This document shows positions 8,449-17,810 of a stretch of DNA of 64,000 bases, piece after piece; position 1 is the stretch's first letter, and each line of letters begins with the position of its first letter. Made by a program: the position numbers and the translations under genes. The stretch comes from Sphingobium sp. 15-1 (GTDB lineage Bacteria; Pseudomonadota; Alphaproteobacteria; Sphingomonadales; Sphingomonadaceae). Under the pieces are notes generated by a model that did no database searches, had not been told where the DNA came from, and saw only the letters and a program-made list of their open reading frames with translations. The stretch is from the NCBI RefSeq assembly GCF_013375535.1, contig NZ_JABXJG010000001.1, positions 1,426,001 to 1,490,000 of the forward strand. Direction: 5' to 3'.

Positions 8449-9492
8449 TCAAGCCGCGCTGTCGAGCGCCTGGGGACCGATATTGTGCAGGCCGGCCAGG
8501 AATTCCTGCGCGCTGCGTTCCCAACTGAAGCTCTGGCCATAGGCGGCGCAGGTCTTGCGGTCGCAGAGGAGCGCAGCGGCGATGGCATCCTCCAGCCGGT
8601 CCGACAATGCGCCGGTTTCCGGGGTAACGATGTCGACCGGACCCGTGACCGGATAGGCAGCGACCGGCGTGCCGCAGGCCAGCGCCTCTATCATCACCAG
8701 CCCGAACGTGTCGGTGCGGCTGGGAAAGACGAAGACATCGGCGCCGGCATAGGCCCCGGCTAACTCCGCTCCGAACATCGGCCCCAGGAAATGCGCCTGC
8801 GGATAGGCCTTTTCCAGCATGGCGCGGGCCGGGCCGTCGCCCACCACCACCTTGGTGCCCGGATGGTCGCTGGCGAGGAAAGCCTCCAGATTCTTCTCGA
8901 TCGCGACGCGGCCGACATAAAGCTGGATCGGGCGCGGCAGGTCGGCAAAGGTGGCGGGCGGCGTCGCCCGCGGCGTGAAGGCGGCCAGGTCCACCCCCCT
9001 GCCCCATGCGCGCACCTGCGCCAGCCCATGGGCGCGCAATTGCTGCCTGACCGACCCGGTCGACACCAGCACGGCTTCGGCCGGCCCATGGAACCAGCGT
9101 ATATAGCGCCAGAACCAGGCTGCGGGCAGGCCGGTGCGCTGCGCCACATAGTCCGGAAAATGGGTGTGATAGGCGGTGGTGAAGCGGATGCCGCTGCGCA
9201 GGCACCAGCGCCGCGCCGCAAGGCAGAGCGGTCCTTCGGTCGCCAGATGGATCGCATCGGGACGGAAAGCGGCGATCATCTGCCCCACCACCGTCGACCG
9301 GGCGAAGGCCAGGCGGATTTCCGGATAGGTCGGGCAAGGGATGGAACCGAAGAGGTCGGGGGAGATCACCTTCACCTCATGCCCCATCTTCTCCAGTTCC
9401 GTCTGCATGGTCTGGAGCGTGCGGACGACGCCGTTCACCTGCGGGCTCCAGGCGTCGGTCACGATGATTATGCGCATGGGGGGCGGGCGCAT
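8449..9492 (-). CDS. GT4-type glycosyltransferase
   Basis: A 347-residue GT-B fold glycosyltransferase. The N-terminal Rossmann half begins MRIIIVTDAWSPQVNGVVRT, an acceptor-side motif typical of family GT4. The C-terminal half has YVGRVAIEKNLEAFL and the donor-binding EX7E region FPSRTDTFGLVMIEALACG. Similar enzymes add sugars to membrane lipids. It lies 14 bp downstream of an LpxH-like phosphoesterase on the same strand, so both may act in glycolipid or lipid A-like metabolism; this is inferred from context. I use ATG 9492 because GGGAGGGG precedes it at good spacing; ATG 9477 is the alternative. Confidence 0.82.
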   Translation of the reverse strand: MRPPPMRIIIVTDAWSPQVNGVVRTLQTMQTELEKMGHEVKVISPDLFGSIPCPTYPEIRLAFARSTVVGQMIAAFRPDAIHLATEGPLCLAARRWCLRSGIRFTTAYHTHFPDYVAQRTGLPAAWFWRYIRWFHGPAEAVLVSTGSVRQQLRAHGLAQVRAWGRGVDLAAFTPRATPPATFADLPRPIQLYVGRVAIEKNLEAFLASDHPGTKVVVGDGPARAMLEKAYPQAHFLGPMFGAELAGAYAGADVFVFPSRTDTFGLVMIEALACGTPVAAYPVTGPVDIVTPETGALSDRLEDAIAAALLCDRKTCAAYGQSFSWERSAQEFLAGLHNIGPQALDSAA

Positions 9493-9506
9493 CGGCTCCC
9501 CTCCCG

Positions 9507-10370
9507 TCAGGCCGCGATCCGCGACGGTTCGTCGGCCGTGCGCTTCGCGATCTCATCGGCCCAGTGCAATACTTCCATCCGGCCGTCAAAATGCTCTACC
9601 AGCGCGGTGCAGCCCTCCACCCAGTCGCCGTCATTATAATAGTGGACGCCCGCGATCTCGCGGATTTCGGCATTGTGGATATGGCCGCAGACCACGCCAT
9701 CGACGCCGCGCGATCCGGCCTCATGCGCCACCACTTCCTCGAAGCGGGAGATGAATTCGACGGCGTTCTTGACCTTGTGCTTGGCCATTTTGCTCAGCGA
9801 CCAATAGGGCAGGCCCATGCGTTGGCGCACCGCGTTCACGACGACATTCACGCGCATCAGCATGGTATAGGCCGCATCCCCGATGAAGGCGAGCCAGCGG
9901 TGCGCGAGCATGATCGTGTCGAACTCGTCGCCATGGAGCACCAGCAGCTTGCGCCCATCGGCGGTTTCATGGATCGCCTTGCGCCGGATTTCGACGCCGC
10001 CGAAGCTGAGGCCGGTGAACTGGCGGAACATCTCATCGTGATTGCCGGGGATGTAGACGACGCGGGTGCCACGCTTGGCGCGCTTCATCACGCGCCATAC
10101 CACGTCATTATGCGCGGCGGGCCAGTAGAAGCGCCTCTTCAGTCGCCAGCCGTCGATGATGTCGCCCACCAGATAGATGGTGTCGCTGTCGACGCTGTCG
10201 AGGAAGTCGATCAGCATCTTCGCGTTGCAGCCGCGCGTGCCCAGATGAATGTCCGAAATCCAGATCGTGCGATAGCGGCGACGCTTCCCTTCCCGTTCGG
10301 GAATGGCGAATTTGTCGTCGGCACCATCGTCCAGATCCGCCAGAAAAGGCAGGCGCGTGATGGCGTTCAT
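9507..10370 (-). CDS. UDP-2,3-diacylglucosamine diphosphatase-like metallophosphoesterase
   Basis: A 287-residue calcineurin-like phosphoesterase related to LpxH/YbbF. All metal-binding blocks are present: SDIHLGTRGC, GDIIDGW, GNHDEMFR, LHGDEFD and GHIHNAEI. LpxH hydrolyses UDP-2,3-diacylglucosamine to lipid X in lipid A synthesis. This protein is about 40 residues longer than E. coli LpxH, with an N-terminal extension of about 35 residues, so exact substrate is uncertain. It is upstream of and probably co-transcribed with the GT4 gene (14-bp gap). Confidence 0.83.
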   Translation of the reverse strand: MNAITRLPFLADLDDGADDKFAIPEREGKRRRYRTIWISDIHLGTRGCNAKMLIDFLDSVDSDTIYLVGDIIDGWRLKRRFYWPAAHNDVVWRVMKRAKRGTRVVYIPGNHDEMFRQFTGLSFGGVEIRRKAIHETADGRKLLVLHGDEFDTIMLAHRWLAFIGDAAYTMLMRVNVVVNAVRQRMGLPYWSLSKMAKHKVKNAVEFISRFEEVVAHEAGSRGVDGVVCGHIHNAEIREIAGVHYYNDGDWVEGCTALVEHFDGRMEVLHWADEIAKRTADEPSRIAA

Positions 10371-10499
10371 GATGCGGCCCCTGAGCTGTTTCCCTCAGAA
10401 GCGAATCCTTAGCGGGCCTATGTTACAACTCCGCAGCGAATATGACGGAAATGCTACGCTTTTGGCCAAAAGCAGCGGACTTCCGAACCTGGAAAACGC

Positions 10500-10535
10500 A
10501 TCGGGCGGAGCCTGCATCCAGACCCCGCCCGACAA
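10500..10535 (-). terminator. Likely infC terminator
   Basis: On the minus strand TCGGGCGG and CCGCCCGA arms enclose about 16 bases and are followed by TGCGTTTTCC. It lies about 25 bp past the infC stop. The loop is long, so the call is moderate. Confidence 0.45.
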
Positions 10536-10557
10536 GCACACCCCAAAAGCCGAAGCG

Positions 10558-11091
10558 TTATTTCGGCGCCAACACCATCAGCATCTGGCGGCCTTCCATG
10601 CGCGGATAGGCTTCGACCTTGGCGATCTCGCCCACATTTTCCGCCACGCGCTGGAGCAACTGCATGCCGAGCTGCTGGTGCGACAATTCGCGGCCACGGA
10701 AGCGCAGGGTGATCTTCACCTTGTCGCCGTCACCGATGAAATCATGAACCTTCTTCATCTTCGTATCATAGTCATGATCGTCGATGTTCGGACGCATCTT
10801 GATCTCTTTGAGTTCCTGCGTCTTCTGGGTCTTGCGGGCGATATTCGCCTTTTTCTGGGCTTCGTACTTATATTTGCCGATGTCCAGAAACTTGCAGACC
10901 GGCGGATCGGCGGTGGGCGACACTTCGACCAGGTCCAGCCCGATCTCATAGGCGCGCTCGATCGCCTCCTGCGTATACATCACGCCCAGATTTTCGCCTT
11001 CGTCGTCGATCACGCGCACCTTGGGCACGGTGATGAACTCGTTGTAACGGGGACCAGACTTAGGCGGCGGCGCCATCGGGCGGCGCATCAT
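10558..11091 (-). CDS. infC: Translation initiation factor IF-3
   Basis: A 177-residue IF-3 that binds the 30S subunit and monitors initiator tRNA and start codon selection. The N-domain begins [20 protein letters not shown] and includes [26 protein letters not shown]; the C-domain includes [18 protein letters not shown]. Two ATGs (11091, 11088) start the protein as given. An in-frame ATA at 11101-11103, four codons upstream, is preceded by AGGAG at 8 bp, a better ribosome site than either ATG has; infC genes often use rare starts for autoregulation. It lies downstream of thrS, the common arrangement. Confidence 0.95.
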   Translation of the reverse strand: MMRRPMAPPPKSGPRYNEFITVPKVRVIDDEGENLGVMYTQEAIERAYEIGLDLVEVSPTADPPVCKFLDIGKYKYEAQKKANIARKTQKTQELKEIKMRPNIDDHDYDTKMKKVHDFIGDGDKVKITLRFRGRELSHQQLGMQLLQRVAENVGEIAKVEAYPRMEGRQMLMVLAPK

Positions 11092-11218
11092 TGGGGGACG
11101 TATAGCGGCTTCTCCTATGGAAGTTGTAACAACGACTCTGGCGGCCCTTTAGCGCAAAGCCGAAAGGGGCGGCAAGCCCGCAGTTGCGGATTCACCAGCC
11201 CCATGTGGCATTGCTGCC

Positions 11219-13201
11219 TCACCGCATATCAGGTGCGCGGGCCCCTTTTGCAAGACGGGCGATGACATCTTCGACCGAAAGGATGCTTTGTCCCTCCTTG
11301 CCGAGTTCGCGCAGCGCGACCGTGCCCTCATCCGCCTCGCGGCGGCCGACGACCAGCAAATTCGGCACTTTCGCCAAGCTCTGCTCGCGCACCTTATAGT
11401 TGATCTTCTCGTTCCGCACGTCGGTTTCCGCCCGGATTCCTGCCGCCCGCAGCTTCTCGACGACCGTCTGCGCATAGCCGTCGGCGTCGGACACGATGGT
11501 CGCCACAACCGCCTGCACCGGCGCCAGCCAGAGCGGGAATTTGCCCGCATAATGTTCGATCAAGATGCCGACGAAGCGCTCATAGGAACCGAAAATCGCG
11601 CGGTGGAGCATCACCGGCCGATGCCGTTCGCCATCCTCGCCCACATAGGAGGCGTCGAGTCGCTCCGGCAGCACGCGGTCCGACTGGATCGTGCCGACCT
11701 GCCAGGTGCGTCCGATCGCGTCGGTCAAATGCCATTCCAGCTTGGGCGCATAGAAGGCGCCCTCGCCCGGCAGCTCTTCCCAGCCATATTCGGGCGTATT
11801 GAGCCCCGCCGCGGCGACCGCATTGCGCAGCTCTTCCTCGGCCTGATCCCACATCTCCTCAGTGCCGAAGCGCTTGTCCGGGCGCAGCGCCAGCTTGATC
11901 GAATAGGTGAAACCGAAATCCTTGTAGATGCGGTCGGCCAGCGCGCAGAAAGCCCGCACTTCCTCGACGATCTGATCCTCGCGGCAGAAGATATGCGCGT
12001 CGTCCTGCGTGAACTGGCGCACGCGCATCAGGCCGTGCAACGCGCCATGCGGCTCGTTGCGATGGCAGCAGCCATTTTCGTAGAAGCGCAGCGGCAGGTC
12101 GCGATAGCTTTTGATCCCCTGCTTGAAGATCAGGATGTGCGCCGGACAGTTCATGGGTTTGAGCGCCATCCAGTCGGCGTCGTCCGATACCAGCGGGCCT
12201 TCATCCTCGACATTGGGCACTTCGTCGGGAATGACGAACATATTCTCGCGATATTTGCCCCAGTGGCCGGACTGTTCCCACTGGCGCGCGTCCATCACCT
12301 GCGGCGTCTTGACCTCGCGATAGCCCGCACCGTCGATGGCGCGGCGCATATAGGCTTCGAGTTCGCGCCAGATCAGATAGCCCTTGGGGTGCCAGAACAC
12401 CGACCCATGCGCCTCCTGTTGAAGGTGGAACAGGTCCATCTCCGCGCCCAGCTTGCGATGGTCGCGCTTCGCCGCCTCCTCCAGACGCGTCAGATGCGCA
12501 TCGAGCTGCTTCCTGTTGAGCCAGCCGGTGCCGTAGATGCGGCTCAGCATCGCATTCTTCTGGTCGCCGCGCCAATAGGCGCCCGACACGCGGGTCAGCT
12601 TGAACGCCGCCGGATCGAGCTTGCCGGTGGAGGCGAGGTGGGGACCACGGCACATGTCGAGCCAATCGGCGCCGGACCAATAGACCGTCAATTCCTCGCC
12701 CTCGGGCAGTTCGACGGCCCACTCCGCCTTGAACGTCTCGCCCTCGGCCTTCCAGCGGGCGATCAGATCCTCGCGCTTCCACACCTCCCGGCGCAGCGGC
12801 TTGTCGGCGGCGATGATCTCCCGCATCTTCGCCTCGATGGCGGGCAGGTCCTCCTCGGTGAACGGCCGATCCTTCGGCGCGAAATCATAATAAAAGCCAT
12901 CGTCGGTCGAAGGCCCGAACGTGATCTGCGTCCCCGGAAACAAAGCCTGCACCGCCTCCGCCAGCACATGGGCGAAGTCGTGCCGCGCCAGTTCCAGCGC
13001 ATCCGCCTCATCTCTGGACGTCACCAGCGCCAGTTGCGAATCCTGCTCCAGCGGCCGCATGATGTCGCGCAGCTCGCCATCGACTCGCGCGGCGATGGCG
13101 GCCTTGGCCAGACCCGGCCCGATCGCCGCCGCAATGTCCGCCGGGGTAGTGCCGGGCGCGACTTCACGCACGGAACCATCGGGCAGGGTGATCTTGAGCA
13201 T
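11219..13201 (-). CDS. thrS: Threonyl-tRNA synthetase
   Basis: A 660-residue class II synthetase, full length. Domains in order are TGS ([14 protein letters not shown]), the editing domain with a HXXXH-type site ([10 protein letters not shown]), the catalytic core and the C-terminal anticodon domain ([16 protein letters not shown]). Catalytic landmarks are [10 protein letters not shown], with the zinc-binding Cys, [27 protein letters not shown] and [13 protein letters not shown]. The ATG at 13201 matches the family N-terminus better than the GTG at 13210. No clear Shine-Dalgarno precedes either start. It is upstream of infC on the same strand. Confidence 0.97.
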   Translation of the reverse strand: MLKITLPDGSVREVAPGTTPADIAAAIGPGLAKAAIAARVDGELRDIMRPLEQDSQLALVTSRDEADALELARHDFAHVLAEAVQALFPGTQITFGPSTDDGFYYDFAPKDRPFTEEDLPAIEAKMREIIAADKPLRREVWKREDLIARWKAEGETFKAEWAVELPEGEELTVYWSGADWLDMCRGPHLASTGKLDPAAFKLTRVSGAYWRGDQKNAMLSRIYGTGWLNRKQLDAHLTRLEEAAKRDHRKLGAEMDLFHLQQEAHGSVFWHPKGYLIWRELEAYMRRAIDGAGYREVKTPQVMDARQWEQSGHWGKYRENMFVIPDEVPNVEDEGPLVSDDADWMALKPMNCPAHILIFKQGIKSYRDLPLRFYENGCCHRNEPHGALHGLMRVRQFTQDDAHIFCREDQIVEEVRAFCALADRIYKDFGFTYSIKLALRPDKRFGTEEMWDQAEEELRNAVAAAGLNTPEYGWEELPGEGAFYAPKLEWHLTDAIGRTWQVGTIQSDRVLPERLDASYVGEDGERHRPVMLHRAIFGSYERFVGILIEHYAGKFPLWLAPVQAVVATIVSDADGYAQTVVEKLRAAGIRAETDVRNEKINYKVREQSLAKVPNLLVVGRREADEGTVALRELGKEGQSILSVEDVIARLAKGARAPDMR

Positions 13202-13433
13202 GGCGGACACGGAGGGTCTTTCTGTGAAAATGGCATATTGCGCGGCCGAAAAAACCGCGCCTTCCCCATAAATGGGCCGCCCGTCCTGTCAATAGAGCGT
13301 TCCGAAGTCGACCGGAACAGCCAACGACCTGCATGATACGCCAAACAAACGCCGGTAGCCCTCTTGCCAGGAACGGTCGATCGAGGCATGTTTCATGTGT
13401 TGATATATCATTATCTCAACGAAAGGGACGCAA

Positions 13434-13871
13434 ATGGCTTTGAGCTTCGCAAGACCCAACAGCGCCGGACAGGACACCCCCATGTCGGACATGAACACCA
13501 CGCCGTTGATCGACGTGATGCTGGTGTTGCTGATCATGTTCATCATCACCATCCCGATCCAGACGCACAGCATCGCGGTCGATCTGCCGCAAACGCCGAA
13601 GGAACTGCTCCCGACGCCCATCAACACCGTCAAGAACAGGGTCGCTATCGATGCGTCCGGCGTCATCCGCTGGAATGGCGCGGCGATCGACCGGTTCACG
13701 CTCCGCCAATATCTCGCCGCCTCGCTGCGCCTTCCCGTCGAGCCCGAACTCCAGTTCCAGCCGGACGCCGCCGCCCGCTACGTCACGGTCGACGAAGTGC
13801 TGGCCGACATCCGCCGCGCCGGGGTCGAGAAGCTCGGCTTCATCGGCAATGAACGCTACGCCGAATTCTGA
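13434..13871 (+). CDS. ExbD/TolR family biopolymer transport protein
   Basis: A 145-residue ExbD-type protein with one transmembrane segment. MSDMNTTPLIDVMLVLLIMF holds the conserved Asp that carries protons through the ExbB-ExbD motor. The rest is periplasmic, ending in a typical ExbD fold (YVTVDEVLADIRRAGVEKLG). ExbD works with ExbB and TonB to energise outer-membrane receptors, but no exbB or tonB is adjacent, so this is an orphan copy. Its upstream region contains an imperfect GTTGA...TCAAC dyad (about 13401-13422) and AAAGGGA before the ATG. Confidence 0.87.
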   Translation: MALSFARPNSAGQDTPMSDMNTTPLIDVMLVLLIMFIITIPIQTHSIAVDLPQTPKELLPTPINTVKNRVAIDASGVIRWNGAAIDRFTLRQYLAASLRLPVEPELQFQPDAAARYVTVDEVLADIRRAGVEKLGFIGNERYAEF

Positions 13872-13964
13872 TTTTTCAGCATAATAGCCGCCGAAACGGT
13901 TCCGATCCCCCTTGACCCGCTGCCGTTGCCATAGTCTTCTGCCGCAGGGCTACAGGGGGTTATC

Positions 13965-15050
13965 ATGGATCAGGAACGCATTGGCGGCGACGGCTTCGCC
14001 TTTGAGGGCAATTGGCGCGATTATGCGCCGATCGCCTTCACCAACCTGCTGCTGACGATCGTCACGCTGGGCATTTATCGTTTCTGGGCGACGACGCGGA
14101 CGCGGCGCTATCTCTGGGCGAACACGCGCTTCATCGACGACCGGCTGGAATGGACCGGCACGGGCAAGGAGTTGTTCCTTGGCTTCCTGATGGTGCTGGC
14201 GCTGATCGGCCTTCCCTTCCTCTTCCTGCAATTCGGCGCGCAGGCGCTCATCCTCCAGGGGCATGAGGGCATTGCCGCGATCCTGACGCTCGCGGCCTTC
14301 GTGACGATCTTCTACATGGTCGGCCTCGCCCGCTTCCGCGCGCTGCGTTACCGGTTGAGCCGGACCTGGTGGCACGGCATCCGCGGCGGCAGCGACGATC
14401 AAGGCTTCGGCTACGGCATTTCCTATATGTGGAAAAGCGCCGTCGGCAGCCTGGCGGCGGGGCTGATGATCCCCTGGTCGATGATGTCGCTGTGGAACGA
14501 GCGCTGGAACAAGATGAGCTTCGGCCCGCACAGTTTCGAGGCGGCGGGCGATCATGGGCCGACCTTCCGGCGGTTTCTGCTTTTCTATCTGTTTCCCATA
14601 GCGGCCGTCATCATCGGCGCGATCCTGGCCTTTGTGGCAGTTCCCTTTGGCGGCATGCAGCCCGGCGGCGATGCCGGGAAGGTCGCCGGCATGTTCCTTG
14701 GCATATTGGTCTTCGTGGTGGCGATCTATGCCGGTCTCGGCCTGATCGCGCTCGCCTTCTACGCCAGTTTCTTCCGGGAAGCGGTGGAGGGGCTGTCGCT
14801 CACCGGCCTCAACTTCCATTTCTATGCCCGGACCAAGGACTGGTTCCTGCTGTTCCTGGGCGACATCGCTCTGGTGCTCTGCACGCTCGGCATCGGCGCG
14901 ATCTTCCTGCAATATCGCCACTGGAAGTTCTTCGTGACCCATATGGGCGCGACCGGCACCATCTACACCGACGAACTCACCCAGTCGCAGACGAAGACCA
15001 GCCGCCATGGCGAAGGCCTGCTCGATGCGCTCGACGTGGGGGCTTTCTGA
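13965..15050 (+). CDS. DUF898 (YjgN family) multi-pass membrane protein
   Basis: A 361-residue inner-membrane protein of the DUF898/YjgN family. FEGNWRDYAPIAFTNLLLTI and TLGIYRFWATTRTRRYLWAN are the family signature. About seven to eight hydrophobic segments are visible, including IVTLGIYRFW, LFLGFLMVLALIGLPFLFL, AAVIIGAILAFVAVPF and WFLLFLGDIALVLCTLGI. The biochemical role is unknown. The stop is 5 bp before the M48 peptidase start, a pairing that suggests one operon and a shared membrane or envelope job. Confidence 0.88.
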   Translation: MDQERIGGDGFAFEGNWRDYAPIAFTNLLLTIVTLGIYRFWATTRTRRYLWANTRFIDDRLEWTGTGKELFLGFLMVLALIGLPFLFLQFGAQALILQGHEGIAAILTLAAFVTIFYMVGLARFRALRYRLSRTWWHGIRGGSDDQGFGYGISYMWKSAVGSLAAGLMIPWSMMSLWNERWNKMSFGPHSFEAAGDHGPTFRRFLLFYLFPIAAVIIGAILAFVAVPFGGMQPGGDAGKVAGMFLGILVFVVAIYAGLGLIALAFYASFFREAVEGLSLTGLNFHFYARTKDWFLLFLGDIALVLCTLGIGAIFLQYRHWKFFVTHMGATGTIYTDELTQSQTKTSRHGEGLLDALDVGAF

Positions 15051-15055
15051 CCGGC

Positions 15056-16132
15056 ATGTCGGATTTCCGGCTCTGGCATTATGACGGCGTGACGGCGGTC
15101 CGGCGAAACGTCCTGCTTCGCCCTGCCGGCGCCGGCTTCGTGCTGGAGGAACCGGAAAGCGGCTGGGTCGGCGCGCCCACCGACTGGAGCGACCTTACCG
15201 TCATCGGCGCCCAGGGCGGGCGTTCGGCCTATGGCCACGGCGCGATCCCCGGCTGGCGCATGGGCTTTTCCGGCGAGGCACCATCCAGCATCGCCGCGCA
15301 TCTGCCCAAGGGGGAACGCTATGGCCGCTGGATCGACCGCTTCGGTTTCTGGCCGGCGGCGGGAGCCTTCACGGCGGTCGCCGCCCTGATCGTCTGGGGC
15401 GCGCTCGAAGCGCCCGGCGTCATCGCCCCGCTCGTCCCGCAAAGCTGGGAAAACCGAATGGGCGACGCGATGGTGGGCGATTTCGGCGGCCGCTTCTGCC
15501 ACACCCCCTCGGGCGACGCCGCGCTCCAGGCGCTGGCGGCGCGGATCGACCCTCAGCACGAAGCCCGCGAAATTGCGCTCGCCAATATCCCGATGGTGAA
15601 CGCGGTGACCTTGCCCGGCGGGCGCATCATCCTGTTCGATGGCCTTGTCCAGCAGGCCCAATCCGCCGATGAAGTGGCCGGCGTCCTTGGCCATGAACTC
15701 GGCCATGTCCGCCACCGCGACACGATGACGGGGCTGATCCGTCAGCTTGGGCTGAGCGTGGTGCTGGGCGGGGCCGGGGGCAATGCGGGCGGCTATCTGA
15801 ACGGCGTGCTATCGCTCAGCTATGGCCGGGGGGCGGAAAGCGCGGCGGACGGCGTCGCCATCGACCAGATGCGCGAGGCCCGGATTTCCCCTGCCGCCAC
15901 CGCCGCCTTCTTCCAGCGCCTGGGCGGTCAGGAAGGCGATGGGAAGGAGGCGCAAGCGATGAGCTGGCTCTCCTCCCATCCGCTCTCCGCCGACCGCCAG
16001 CGCCGCTTCGCTGCGGCCGTCAAACCGTACGCATCCCATCGTCCCGCTCTGGACCAGGCGCAATGGCGGGCGCTGCGGGATTCCTGCGCGAAAGACCCGA
16101 AGGTCGCCAAATTCTGGGGCAAGCCTTTCTAA
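15056..16132 (+). CDS. M48 family metallopeptidase
   Basis: A 358-residue zinc peptidase of the M48 family. The motif HELGH lies at about residues 213-217 and the third ligand is in the downstream ESAADGVAIDQM segment. One hydrophobic segment near residues 100-118 (WPAAGAFTAVAALIVWGAL) anchors it in the membrane, leaving the catalytic domain outside the cytoplasm. MVNAVTLPGGRIILFDGL is a family-typical stretch. The function is probably envelope protein quality control, inferred from the family. Start ATG 15056 lies 5 bp after the DUF898 gene stop; an open frame upstream of this start is only an overlap in another gene. Confidence 0.88.
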   Translation: MSDFRLWHYDGVTAVRRNVLLRPAGAGFVLEEPESGWVGAPTDWSDLTVIGAQGGRSAYGHGAIPGWRMGFSGEAPSSIAAHLPKGERYGRWIDRFGFWPAAGAFTAVAALIVWGALEAPGVIAPLVPQSWENRMGDAMVGDFGGRFCHTPSGDAALQALAARIDPQHEAREIALANIPMVNAVTLPGGRIILFDGLVQQAQSADEVAGVLGHELGHVRHRDTMTGLIRQLGLSVVLGGAGGNAGGYLNGVLSLSYGRGAESAADGVAIDQMREARISPAATAAFFQRLGGQEGDGKEAQAMSWLSSHPLSADRQRRFAAAVKPYASHRPALDQAQWRALRDSCAKDPKVAKFWGKPF

Positions 16133-16188
16133 GACGAAGGGGTGGCCGAGGTTGGCCAATAGGAGACATAAGCTGCCTTTGCCACACA

Positions 16189-16278
16189 CGTCATGCTGAA
16201 CTTGTTTCAGCATCCATTTCTCCTCACATTCCGCCGCCTGTGGGGCACGATGGATGCTGAAACAAGTTCAGCATGACG
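16189..16278. repeat. Palindromic repeat family A (paired inverted copies)
   Basis: Two inverted copies of the roughly 35-bp element surround a 25-bp spacer, between two convergent genes. The flanks (AGCTGCC at about 16171 and GGCAGCTT at about 16290) extend the symmetry, as if inserted in an older palindrome. Confidence 0.88.
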
Positions 16279-16324
16279 GCTACGGTGAAGGCAGCTTCCC
16301 ACCCAAAGCAGACACCCCACTCCA

Positions 16325-17344
16325 TCAAACCGTCAGCACGATCTTCCCGAAATGATCGCCCGCATCCATGCGCGCATGGGCCTTTGCGGCCTCCGCCAGC
16401 GGGAAGCGGCTGTCCACGGCCGGCCGCAGCTTGCCCTGCTCGATAAAGGTCCACACCACCCGCATCAGCTCATCGGCCACCAGGCTCTTGAACGCCACGG
16501 AGCGGGGGCGCAGCGTCGATCCGGTCAGGGTCAGCCGCTTGCTCATGATCGCTGGAATGAAGACCTCCGCCTTGGGTCCGCTCATCACCGCGATGGAGAC
16601 ATGGCGGCCATCTTCCGCCAGGCACTGGATGTTGCGCGGAACATAGTCCCCGCCGACCATGTCGAGCACGGCCTGCACCCCCTGCCCGCCGGTGATCCGC
16701 TTCACCTCCTCCACATAGTCCTGGGTGCGGTAGTTGATCGCATGATCTGCCCCCCAAGCCTTCGCGGCCAGGCATTTCTCGTCGCTGCCGCAGGTCACGA
16801 TGATGGCAATGTCGAACAGCTTGCAGAGCGCAATCGCCATGGTGCCGATGCCGCTGGTGCCGCCATGGACCAATACCGTGTCGCCTTCCACCACATAGGC
16901 GCGCTCGAACAGGTTGCTCCAGACGGTGAACAACGTCTCCGGCAGGGCCGCCGCCTCCACCAGATCATAATCGTCGGGTACCGGCAGGCACTGGCCAGCC
17001 GGCGCGACCGCATATTCGGCATAGCCTCCGCCTGGCAACAACGCGCAAACCCGGCGGCCAACCAGCAGTTCGGCGCTCCCGCCCGCGGCGACGATCACGC
17101 CCGAAACCTCCAGCCCCGGAATGTCCGAGGCGCCCGGCGGCGGCGGATATTTGCCCTGGCGCTGCATCACGTCAGGCCGGTTGATGCCAGCAGCCGCGAC
17201 CTTGATCAGCACTTCGTCGGGACCGGGCACGGGAACCGGCCGCCGCTCGGGCACCAGCGCCTCCGGCCCGCCCGGAACCTTTATGCCGACCGCCGTCATT
17301 TCACCCGGCACCGTTTCGCTTGGCCTTGGGCTTTCTATCGCCAT
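16325..17344 (-). CDS. NAD(P)H-quinone oxidoreductase (zeta-crystallin/PIG3-like)
   Basis: A 339-residue medium-chain dehydrogenase/reductase without zinc ligands. N-terminal blocks PDEVLIKVAAAGINRPDVMQ and PPGASDIPGLEVSGVIV and the Rossmann part (VLVHGGTSGIGTMAIALCK) match quinone oxidoreductases of the PIG3 type, which transfer electrons from NADPH to quinones. GADHAINYRTQDYVEEV and ITGGQGVQAVLDMVGGDYV complete the family signature. ATG 17344 follows GCGGGGGC; an upstream in-frame start at 17374 adds ten unlikely residues. Substrate in vivo is unknown. Confidence 0.88.
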   Translation of the reverse strand: MAIESPRPSETVPGEMTAVGIKVPGGPEALVPERRPVPVPGPDEVLIKVAAAGINRPDVMQRQGKYPPPPGASDIPGLEVSGVIVAAGGSAELLVGRRVCALLPGGGYAEYAVAPAGQCLPVPDDYDLVEAAALPETLFTVWSNLFERAYVVEGDTVLVHGGTSGIGTMAIALCKLFDIAIIVTCGSDEKCLAAKAWGADHAINYRTQDYVEEVKRITGGQGVQAVLDMVGGDYVPRNIQCLAEDGRHVSIAVMSGPKAEVFIPAIMSKRLTLTGSTLRPRSVAFKSLVADELMRVVWTFIEQGKLRPAVDSRFPLAEAAKAHARMDAGDHFGKIVLTV

Positions 17345-17440
17345 GCTGCCCCCGCGGCAAATGTTGCACCGCACCTAAAATCGATGGGCGGAATGAAGGC
17401 CTTATTGACAGACTGGCCTACAGGGTCAACATTGCGATTC

Positions 17441-17638
17441 ATGGACATGGATGACGATCGCCCCAGAAAGGCCGATGATCCGCTGACCCTACTGCTTCGA
17501 CAGGATCTGGGTCCCCTGTCCGTGGCCGATCTCAATGCGCGCATCACCGCGCTGGAGGGCGAAATCGCCCGCACCCGATCGAAGATTGAAAGCGCCGTTA
17601 ACCACAAGGCAAGTGCCGAGGCGTTATTCAAGCGATGA
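17441..17638 (+). CDS. DUF1192 family protein
   Basis: A 65-residue protein beginning MDMDDDRPRKADDPLTLLLR. The core DLGPLSVADLNARITALEGE and the following helix match DUF1192, a short alphaproteobacterial family of unknown role with a predicted coiled coil (IARTRSKIESAVNHKASAEALF). No membrane segment. It lies 172 bp upstream of clpA on the same strand and could be co-transcribed, but nothing links their functions. Confidence 0.78.
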   Translation: MDMDDDRPRKADDPLTLLLRQDLGPLSVADLNARITALEGEIARTRSKIESAVNHKASAEALFKR

Positions 17639-17810
17639 ACCCGCGTCTTGCCCTTCGCGACTCCACGGGAGTTCAACTTCTTCGGGTTTCAAGGGGCATG
17701 GGCAGTCTGGCAATTCCGGTGGTCTCGGGTCGCACCTTGATCCATCGTCGAGCAATGCCGACATATGGTTCAAGTACAGCCCCTCCTTTGGGGTCAGGAG
17801 TATAAAAGAC

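Noticed and set aside
17735..17770. RpoH heat-shock promoter upstream of clpA
   Set aside because: A CTTGAT hexamer is present, but the -10 region does not match the expected CCTAT pattern well enough.
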